Assembly: GCA_034406715.1 (NCBI GenBank)
Contig: CP137871.1
Coordinates: 1,054,001-1,118,000, forward strand
Direction: 5' to 3'
Source: Rhodotorula mucilaginosa
Taxonomy: Eukaryota > Basidiomycota > Microbotryomycetes > Sporidiobolales > Sporidiobolaceae
DNA: 64,000 nt
Of the stretch, positions 57,101-64,000 are shown piece after piece; the stretch's first letter is position 1, and every line of letters starts with the position of its first letter. The notes under the pieces were generated by a model. The model did not search any database and had not been told where the DNA came from. It worked only from the letters and a program-made list of their open reading frames with translations. Made by a program: the position numbers and the translations under genes.

Positions 57101-58062
57101 CCTCCGCACCTTGTCAAGGTCCCGACCTTGGAGCAGCGACGCCTGTGCATGAAGAGCGTTGATCTGGATGGCGTCGTCTTGGTACTTGGCTTTGGCCTGT
57201 TGGACACCGCTTGAAGAATCAGCAAGCGATAGCCTCGAATGGGTGGTGAATCAAGACGCACCTTGAGCACATGCTGCCGCTGATTGACGACGTTCTTCCA
57301 GAGTTTCTCGACCGACGCTTGTTGCTGTGTACGTGTCATTGCGTCAGGGTGCGGCGCCTCTCTCGTGTGGATCGAAAAGAAACTCACTGTCTTTCTCGCC
57401 GAGTCTCGCTTGTTCGAAAAGTCGCCGAGCATCCCTTCCTGGGTCCGCAGCAGTTGCGCAAAGTCTTGCTGCGACTTGGCTGACGATTCGAGTTCCGATT
57501 TCAGCTGCAGCATCGCGCGTTCCATGTGCCTGTTCGCGAGGTTAAACGGTCAGTGGCTCTTTTCAGGAGCGGCGCCCAAGTGCCCTGACAGCTCACCCTG
57601 TCTCTCCGGTTCCGAAATGATGTTTCGAAAGCTTGTTGAGTCGCTTGGCGTAGTCATCGGCGGCCGAGGCCCTAGGGAGATGGCGAGTTCCGTCAGCCAA
57701 CATGCCGCCGGACAGGTGTCCCACCACAAGGACGAGGACCCGACTGGACCCCCGAGAGACGGCACTCACCGTTCCTTCAAGAGCGCGCGCAGGTCATCGC
57801 AGACCTTGTTGCCAGCCTTGACCCTGCCCATGACGGTCTCGTACCCGTTCCGTCCCCAATCGAGTTCGACGTCGTCCGGATCGCGCCCTCGGTTGTTCCG
57901 GCTGCTCTGGCCATCGGTCCAAAACGCATTGACAAAGTCGTACAGGTCGGGCGACGTGTCTGTCGGAGGTTGGTACGCGCCAGAGGCCCCGCCGCCGCCG
58001 CCCGAAGTTGAGCGATGTCGACCGTGCGACGCGGACCGCTGCTGGTGCGCTGGCGACTGCAT
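54127..58062 (-). CDS. HOF1: F-BAR and SH3 domain cytokinesis protein (Hof1/Imp2/Cdc15 family)
   Basis: Membrane-bending scaffold of the actomyosin ring and septum. Start ATG 58062-58060 (MQSPAHQQRSASHGRHRS). F-BAR blocks: SPDLYDFVNAFWTDGQSS, ETVMGRVKAGNKVCDDLRAL then LKERASAADDYAKRLNKLSK across an intron, MERAMLQLKSELESSAKSQQ and SVEKLWKNVVNQRQHVLK. After DPKTDVRIFVQQYGTGNAIP comes a linker of over 600 residues rich in Gln, Pro and Ser (54.53-56.4 kb), including a CAG-encoded poly-Gln tract. A single C-terminal SH3 domain follows: VNALFDYAATSAEEFSFSTG, DGWWQGNRVGDSG and KLFPSNFTELLP. The end is reached by two tiny coding exons: 54215-54206 (10 nt) and 54138-54127 (12 nt with TAA). The F-BAR/linker/one-SH3 plan is that of Hof1, Imp2 and Cdc15; which of these it equals cannot be settled here. 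Confidence 0.82.
55082..55103. repeat. CTG/CAG trinucleotide repeat inside HOF1
   Basis: Seven uninterrupted CTG units on the + strand encode a poly-Gln run on the minus strand, within a longer Gln/Pro-rich linker that also uses CAA codons. Such tracts often vary in length between strains. Confidence 0.85.
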
Positions 58063-58353
58063 CGCCCGTCGTCTAGTCTACTTGCAAGACTGTTCAAGCA
58101 CGAGCCTGGTCTCTGCAGCCTGGTGACGAGATTGTGACTGATCTCGAAGACTTGGCAGTTCGCGCGGAACCACAAGAAATCGAAGAGGCGGTGCAGTTGC
58201 GCATGCATATAGCGTACACCTTGATTGACAACATCAGCACGACAAGTCCAATACAACAACCGTTGGGCCGAGCCGCGGTCGGACTCCTTTCAACACGAAA
58301 CAAACCTCAAGTGCGGGAAATTCGGAAAGGGAGCTCCGGAGAGGCTACTCGGA

Positions 58354-58759
58354 CTATGAAGAGGGGTAATACTTCGGGTTCGCCGGTACCCTATGCCAAT
58401 CGCCGAGCGTAGTCGGGGCTGCGCAAGGGGGGAATGGTCAGCTCCGGCGATGGAGGCGCAATATCGCCAGCGAGTGGCGGGCTGCGCTTTGAAGGGAAGA
58501 GGCATCACGCACCGACGACGACTGCCTGCGCTCGATCTGGGTCGAATGGAGCTGCCGTAGGTGTGCTCAGATACTGAGGATCTGTATAGTGCTTCTGCCG
58601 CAGTTCGGCGTCGAGACCCGCCAGTCGACTTGCCAGCGCTTGCGCCACCGGATCTGTCGCAGTTGGTGGCGGCGGCGGCTCGACTGGTCGAGCTTGCACT
58701 CCCGCGAGGGATGTGGAGAAGACGAGACCGAACGCGCCAAGAAGGAGGTGATGGCGCAT
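58354..58759 (-). CDS. Small predicted secreted protein, unknown
   Basis: Start ATG 58759-58757. Residues 1-23 (MRHHLLLGAFGLVFSTSLAG) are a clear signal peptide, with likely cleavage before ARPVEPPPPP. The mature part has a short helix, ALASRLAGLDAELRQKHYTD, and no paired cysteines. Exon 1 (58759-58513) would read to a stop at 58505, but a GTGCGT donor lies at 58512. Splicing to the CAG ending at 58419, preceded by a good branch site (GAGCTGACC), gives exon 2 (58418-58354) and the tail APTTLGDWHRVPANPKYYPS. This totals 103 residues. No family recognised. It lies on the same strand just upstream of HOF1 and near a second predicted secreted protein. Confidence 0.55.
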
Positions 58760-59667
58760 GATGAAGGACGTTGTCGACTTGCGTCTGCCGGGGGAGGACC
58801 GGACGGGTCAGATCTCTTTGGTGTGCAACTCAGAGAGCGCAGGACTTGGACGCACCCGTGAAGCGTGCAGCCGGAGGGTCTGGGAGAGGCTCAGGGTCCT
58901 TGATCGACCCGCAATTTCTGGAAAGGCGGTACGTCTCGACGCGACGCGGAGGAGAGCAGTATCGAGGAGAGCGATCCTTGCGTTCCAGGCGACCGGTGAT
59001 ACAAGGCGACCGAACAGACACCAGCTTGTTAGTAAGAGATGAAAGAAGACTCGGGTTGGGAAGTCACCCGAGCCATGCAGAACGGACACGCCCCGATAAA
59101 GCCATCTTATCGGAACCGTCGTTGCTGCATCCGCCTCTCACCAGCGAGCAGAGGGCTCTTGCGATGGCGCGCCGCCAAGACTCGATCGGTTCGTCCCTCC
59201 CGGACGTAAGGGAGGCCGGAAATCAAGGTTAATTGAACGCCATCGGAGCTCGGACGATGAAGTGGGAGCGGTTCGTACCAAAGAAGGCAACACTTGCGGG
59301 ACGCGGGTCAGCTCGGTTGGCCGAAGGGCTGGTGCGCGGATCCTCGTGCGCACGTGACTAGCTTGTTCGGTACCTGTTGACGAGAAGCATGCGCCTGAAG
59401 TTCCTCAAGCATCGCAAAAAGCGCTCGGGTTGAGGCGCAAGTGCGTGGGAGTGGCGGCCTCGTTCGAGTCGCACGTGATACAGATCATCCATCTCTCACT
59501 GAAAGAGAACGCGCGCATCTTGATGCGTGTCGACATTGCAGTTGTCCAGAGTACCGCGTTGCGAGGGGAGAGGAAGGTTACCCGCTGCCTAAAGTGCTGA
59601 GCGGTCATGCGGCCGGTGTCGGCGTCGGCTGTCCAGTCGGCGGCCAGTCTGCGAGAATCCGGTACCG
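58760..59667. other. Intergenic region between the two small secreted-protein genes
   Basis: About 0.9 kb with no supported gene. The right part (59405-59667) stays open in an alternative frame of the neighbouring gene, discussed under that entry. The remainder would hold the promoter of the 58354-58759 gene. Confidence 0.45.
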
Positions 59668-60202
59668 TCAGCAAGAAGGTGTAAGGTGAGCGCAGATGGC
59701 AGACGGACTCGTCGGCCGACCTGGATGCGTCGGCTTCACTCCGAAGATCGTAGTCGAGTTCAGAGTCCAAATCGGTACAATCTTGACGTTTAGCGGCCAG
59801 CGACCGTGCTGGTCCTTTGGGTTCGGAATCGCTTTGTCGGTCGGCGCGTTCGGAGCTACTGTGATTGTGCTGGACGGGCGCGCAGCCTTGATGTTGACGA
59901 TGGCGCGGCGTGCGAGTGATGCCGTTTGAAGGAGCAAGTCGGCCTCCGGCTGCGCGTTCGCAGGTTCGGAGTCTGCCGACGGAGGGGATCGAGTTTAGAA
60001 CAAGCGAAGACGACTCAGGTACAGGAGCACTGCACTCACCTCTGAGAGCCTCACGCACGCTTGTGTGCAAACTGTCGAATCCTTGCGCGCTGTCTCCTTC
60101 GTGGCACAACCTCGCGCCTTCCGGACCGACGGGTGCGGCCGCCGTTTTGCGAGCAAGGGCGAGCAGTAGCAAGCATGCAAACAGGATGAAGGGTCTCTGC
60201 AT
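59668..60202 (-). CDS. Small predicted secreted protein, unknown
   Basis: Start ATG 60202-60200 encodes a typical signal peptide (MQRPFILFACLLLLALARKT, then AAAPVGPEGARL). A GTGAGT donor follows 60040 (HTSVREALR). Two acceptors are possible. Splicing to GGCAG|ACTCC gives DSEPANAQPEADLLLQTASL and ARRAIVNIKAARPSS and ends at TGA 59670-59668. Splicing to GCGCAG|CCGG, or no splicing, keeps another frame open to 59405. I prefer the first because its third codon positions are more G/C-rich and the product looks less biased. No domain is recognised. The tail motif TVAPNAPTDKAIPNPKDQ faintly resembles VVAPTTLGDWHRVPANPKYY in the other small secreted protein. Gene reality and the 3' end are both uncertain. 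Confidence 0.42.
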
Positions 60203-60725
60203 TATCTTGTTGAGCAAGAGGAGGAGCGGGTTGGTGGTGCTCAACGATGGCACAGGATTGTCGAGGCGGAGCTTTTGCCAGCCAAGAGAGCATTCGAGCA
60301 GCAGTACAGTGGGCAAGCACCTCAAGCCAACACATCCCGTCCAGCAGCGGTCGCGTGTCGAATCGGGTGGGTGCCGAGTTGTCCTCATCGAGCAGGCGGG
60401 CAAGAGCAGCACCGGCCGGGACGGGGGGCGCGAGGCGGGCGAGGGCGGGCGCGCACGTGCGTGGAAGCATCGGAGCCGTGAATGATCAAGCCGATTGAGT
60501 TCATGGACGGACTATGGTCGCCTGAGCGCGAGAGCGGAAGCGCGGCTGACCAGCACATACAAAAGTACTTGTATTGGAAGTTGTAATCTGATTGCAACCT
60601 CGCGGAATTCTCGGCGCCCCACCCTCGGCCGACGCTGGTTGCGCGTCACCTGCGCATCAAAGCTCTCGAAAGCATACAGTCAGGGCCACAAGATCTTGCA
60701 CCGGGATCCCTGAACAAGGCCGACA
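60203..60725. other. Divergent promoter region between the secreted-protein gene and HSE1
   Basis: Both genes start from here and point apart, 523 bp between start codons. Open frames on the minus strand run through it in phase with the secreted protein but have no domain. Nothing else was seen. Confidence 0.45.
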
Positions 60726-63453
60726 ATGTTTGGCAGACCGGCGAACCCGTATGACGAAGTCGTCGGTGCGTCTCTCGAGCCCTCGACCGAACCCCGCTCA
60801 CCACCGTCTCTCGGGCTCGAGCGCGGCTTGCATGGGCAGGGTGGTGATTGGCGAAAGGGAATGCTGACTGACGTGCCATCGTCGTTGATCGCCTCTGCAG
60901 CCAAGGCGACGGACGAAAAGCAGACCGAGATCAACTGGGAGATTGCCCTCACCGTCTGGGACAAGGTCAACGAAGACGGAGAGACCGGGTGCGCCGTCAG
61001 AGACTGCGAGCACGATCTCATAGAACCAGCGCTGACGACATGACTGGCACCGGGGAGAACAGCGCTCGCAATTGCATCGCCGCGTTGCAAAAGCGTCTGA
61101 CGCATCGCAGTGCCAACGTCCAACTCTTCTCCCTCACCGTGAGTAAATCAGAATGCGATACATAGAAGCAAGTTCGTTCGAGCTACTGATACGAGAGTGT
61201 GCCGCCAGCTCGCCGGTGCACTCGTCTCGAATTGCGGACCGCCACTTCACCGCGAGATCAGCGGCAAAGCCTTCACCTCGGCCCTGACCCGACTCGTGAA
61301 CGACCGATCGACGCACGAGACCGTCAAGAAGGAGGCGTTGAAGCAGATCGAGACCTGGGTCAAGGAGCATCAGGGCAACTCGGACTTTGACCTGATGGCG
61401 GATACGTACGAGGCGCTCAAACGTCAAGGTGCGTGGACCTAGGAGTTCCTGCCGTGCTCTCCCTGCTGTAGACTGGATTGCTGATAGCAGCTGTCTTCCT
61501 CGGGACAGGTCACGCCTTCCAACCAGTCCGGCCACCGACCCCGAAAGGACCTGTGAGCACGCTTTCCTCGGGGTCCCTGAAGGCTCGATACGCAACTCAT
61601 AGTAACCAGAACGCTCATTCCTCAGTCTGACGACATCCTCCGACGTGAAGAAGAAGATCTGCAACGAGCACTCGCCGAATCAGCCGCCCTTGCGGATCCG
61701 GTTCGCAACGCGTCGTCGCCCGCCACTGCCACCGCCATCGACCGGGCGCCGCCTCAACCGGAGCGGAACTTGCCGTCCCATGCGCGCGCCATGTATGACT
61801 TTGCGGGCGAGTCGAGCGACGAACTGAGCTTTGCGAGGGGAGAATTGATCCGCGTCATTGATGCGGTGAGCGACGAGTGGTGGCGCGGAGAATTGCGAGG
61901 CCGGACAGGCATCTTCCCGACCAACTATGTGGTATGCTCTTCTTCTTTTCTGCACAATCTTGTCTGTTTCTGCGACGCTCATGACTCTCCGCTCGGCAGG
62001 AACCTGCTTCTGCTCCTTCTGCCGTTACGAGCGAAGCACCCCGCTCAGTAGCCGGTCCTTCATCGGAAGACATGGAAGGCGAAGTCTTTGCCCAAGCCGC
62101 CGCGATCGATCGACTACTGTCGCTCATGCACACGCTGCGAGCGCGAGGCGAAGACTTTGCCGATAACGAAGAACTCACCGTAAGCTGCGCCGCGGTTGCC
62201 GTTAGTGCGCCCCCTCGACCGGGTGCGACTAACGCATTCTCTGAACAGGATCTGTACAACTCGAGCATGGCGCTACGACCGAAAGTGGTGCAGCTCATTC
62301 GCAAATACGACCAGAAGCAGGGTGAGTCGCTCGCAAAAGATGCCCGAAACGCAACCACGGAAGCTGACGTCGCGGTGACACCCAGCCGAGTTGAGAGCGA
62401 TGAACGACAAGGTCGAACAGGCGAAGGCGACGTTCGAGAGAAATGCCGCTCTCGCTCACCAGCATCAGCAACAAGCTCATGGTGAGTCTGGGGAAGCTGC
62501 CCTTTCGTCGGAAGAGGTTGCCCCATTTTTTCTCATTCGCCTTCCTTTGCACAGCAGCGCACTATCAGCAGCAGCCGAACGGCTACGGAGCACCGCAGCC
62601 AGCGCAATACGGACAACCTGCCATGGACGCCTACGGCCGGCAATACTCGCCCGCGCCCAACCCCGCCGCAGGTTACGCATCTCCCGTTCCCATGGCGCAA
62701 AGTCCCGCACCCGCCGGACAGCCGCTGCAACAGAACCCGGCTGATGCTGCACGCGAAGAAGAGCTCAAACGCGAGTATGAGCGGCAGCTCGTCGAGTACC
62801 AACGGCAGCTGGAGGAGTACAACCGACAGGTGGCGGCGATTCAGGCGCAGCAGCAGGCGGCAGCCGGTGCTCCGCAAGGCGGTCAGGTTCCTCCTCCATC
62901 TGCGGCTGCTCCCGCTGGAGGGGACCAAGGGTCTTCGCCGAACGTGATGACTGCGAGCCATCCGCCAGCGGGTCCTTCGGCGGACGCTCAGCAGGCGCCG
63001 CACGCCGGACAGCCGCAAGGTCAGCCGCAACCCGTCTGGGATGCGCAGACGAATCAATGGGTGTGGCCTCACCTCCAGGCGAACGTGACGGCCCCTCCGG
63101 CAACTTCACCTCTGAACGCTCCAGGTCAACCGTATCCTCCTCCTCAGCAAGCCGCAGCGCAACCTGTTCCAGTTGAGCAAATGGCGAACCTCTCGGTGAC
63201 GTCGTCTCCGCCTCCGATGCAACCGGCAGCAGCGGCACCCTACGCCCAGCAGCAGCCATACCCGACAGGCGCGACTTCCCCTCTTCCGCCGCCGCCCGCT
63301 TCTTCGGGTCCTCAGGGACATCATCCGGCGGCATCGCCAGGTCTTGCGCACGCGGCACCATCTTACGCCGGCTATCCAGGAGCTCCGAGTCCGGCGCAGC
63401 CGTACCAGTATTCGCAGCCGGGTTATGCCCAGCCCTATCCATCGCAGGCGTAG
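60726..63453 (+). CDS. HSE1: ESCRT-0 subunit Hse1 (STAM homologue)
   Basis: Hse1 with Vps27 forms ESCRT-0, which captures ubiquitinated cargo on endosomes. Exon 1 (60726-60765, MFGRPANPYDEVV) splices to AKATDEKQTEINWEIALTVW, and the VHS domain continues over several exons: ARNCIAALQKRLTHRSANVQ, LAGALVSNCGPPLHREISGK and EALKQIETWVKEHQGNSDFD. A ubiquitin-interacting motif, REEEDLQRALAESAA, follows. Then comes an SH3 domain (ARAMYDFAGESSDELSFARG, EWWRGELRGRTGIFPTNYV), and a GAT-like helical region (AIDRLLSLMHTLRARGEDFA, MALRPKVVQLIRKYDQKQ, AELRAMNDKVEQAKATFERN). A Pro/Gln/Ala/Tyr-rich tail ends at TAG 63451-63453. VHS-UIM-SH3-GAT is exactly the Hse1/STAM order. Confidence 0.96.
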
Positions 63454-63733
63454 ATAATTCCCCTCCTCGAGCTTTTCTCGTCCTTCTTCGGAACGTACGG
63501 AATCCTGCAATCTACTTCGCATGTCGCTTTCCGAGTACACATTCGTGCCTTTAACTGTGCTCGAGATCCGCTGAATAAGATTCAGGCGGCGCGGGTCTGC
63601 GGAGATAAAAACTTGGCCAACGAGAGGCTCCGCACATCGACACTCTGGATCTTCCGGCAGCTTTGCTTGTCCAGACAGTGTCTGTGCTGTGCATACGCGT
63701 CCTCTAGGCTAGGCTCGGGGCGCCCGCTGTGCC

Positions 63734-64000
63734 ATGCAGGCGACTTCGCCGTCATCGATACTTTCGGCCGACAAGTCGAGGCGGCCACGGTTCAGCCTCG
63801 CCGACGATACGGACGACGACGAGGACGTGCAGACGCCCTCGCGCAACGAGACAAGTCCGCGACACCCGCCTTCGATCGTCATCAGCGGCGAGGCAAGTCG
63901 CCGCTCAGAGAGCCGCGATCGACATGTCGGATTCGCTGCAGCTCCGATCATAAACGAAACGCCGTCGCCTGGAGATGCCGCACCTTCATTGGAGCGGGAA
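63734..64000 (+). CDS. N-terminal part of an unknown protein, continues off right edge
   Basis: ATG 63734 opens a frame without stop to the end of the window (89 codons). It encodes MQATSPSSILSADKSRRPRF, an acidic DDTDDDEDV stretch and RNETSPRHPPSIVISGEASR. The region is hydrophilic and disordered, without membrane segment or signal peptide. It resembles the regulatory N-terminus of a larger protein, but no family can be named from this part. It lies on the same strand as HSE1, 280 bp downstream of it. Confidence 0.5.
   Translation, partial: MQATSPSSILSADKSRRPRFSLADDTDDDEDVQTPSRNETSPRHPPSIVISGEASRRSESRDRHVGFAAAPIINETPSPGDAAPSLERE

Noticed and set aside
59405-60199. Single long frame reading the secreted-protein gene without intron to 59405
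   Set aside because: A strong GTGAGT donor and two good acceptors lie inside it, and the product is His/Arg/Ser-biased. The spliced version ending at 59668 is more protein-like, though this is not settled.
1-64000. CRISPR array, bacterial operons, ribosomal RNA genes, or virus-like elements
   Set aside because: No regularly spaced repeats, no rRNA-like sequence, and no capsid, polymerase, integrase or envelope motifs were seen. All clear genes are spliced eukaryotic ones.

Overview
This is an intron-dense, moderately GC-rich stretch of a fungal nuclear chromosome. Protein similarities and gene architecture point to a basidiomycete, most likely a red-yeast-type member of Pucciniomycotina. The grounds are many short introns (about 45-90 nt) with GTGCGT/GTGAGT/GTAAGT donors, long Ser/Pro/Ala/Gly-rich disordered regions, and fungal versions of MMS19, THADA/Trm732, IBTK, SYT1, TUL1 and HOF1. 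The lineage is an inference from gene content; no ribosomal or mitochondrial marker is present. Almost every gene had to be assembled from several exons, using protein similarity across GT...AG junctions. I saw no virus-like element, intact transposon, LTR pair or CRISPR array.

Layout. 1-5 kb: the 5' part of an unknown type II membrane protein gene running off the left edge (-), a tRNA-Asp(GUC) gene (-) with its own TATA and Pol III terminator, and an 8-exon aldo/keto reductase (-). 5-11 kb: MMS19 (-) and UBC7 (+), sharing a 125-bp promoter. 11.9-19.1 kb: an IBTK-type ankyrin/RCC1/BTB gene (+) and the Mediator kinase SSN3/CDK8 (+). 19.1-27.2 kb: a PQ-loop vacuolar transporter (-) divergent from THADA/TRM732 (+). 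27.5-40.5 kb, all +: the nucleoporin NUP84/NUP107, a Sec7-PH Arf-GEF (SYT1 type) and CCZ1. 40.5-45 kb: a 1.1-kb gap with a diverged tandem duplication, then the divergent pair VPS37 (-) and SOK1/TCP11 (+). 45-54 kb: the RING ligase TUL1/DSC1 (-), divergent from a multipass GRAM-domain protein (+), which ends only 21 bp from a convergent type II SGNH hydrolase gene (-). 54-64 kb: the F-BAR/SH3 cytokinesis gene HOF1/IMP2 (-), two small secreted-protein genes (-), ESCRT-0 HSE1 (+), and the start of an unknown gene leaving the right edge (+).

How the genes relate. They are mostly housekeeping genes with separate jobs. The recurring theme is endosome, vacuole and Golgi membrane traffic: a PQ-loop transporter, Arf-GEF, Ccz1 (Rab7 GEF subunit), Vps37 (ESCRT-I), Tul1 (membrane-protein ubiquitin ligase) and Hse1 (ESCRT-0). 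Ubc7 and Tul1 also belong to membrane-protein ubiquitination. Such co-location in a fungus is probably largely chance. The least explained parts are the unknown membrane protein at the left edge, the SGNH type II protein, the two small secreted proteins, and the repeat at 40.6-40.9 kb.
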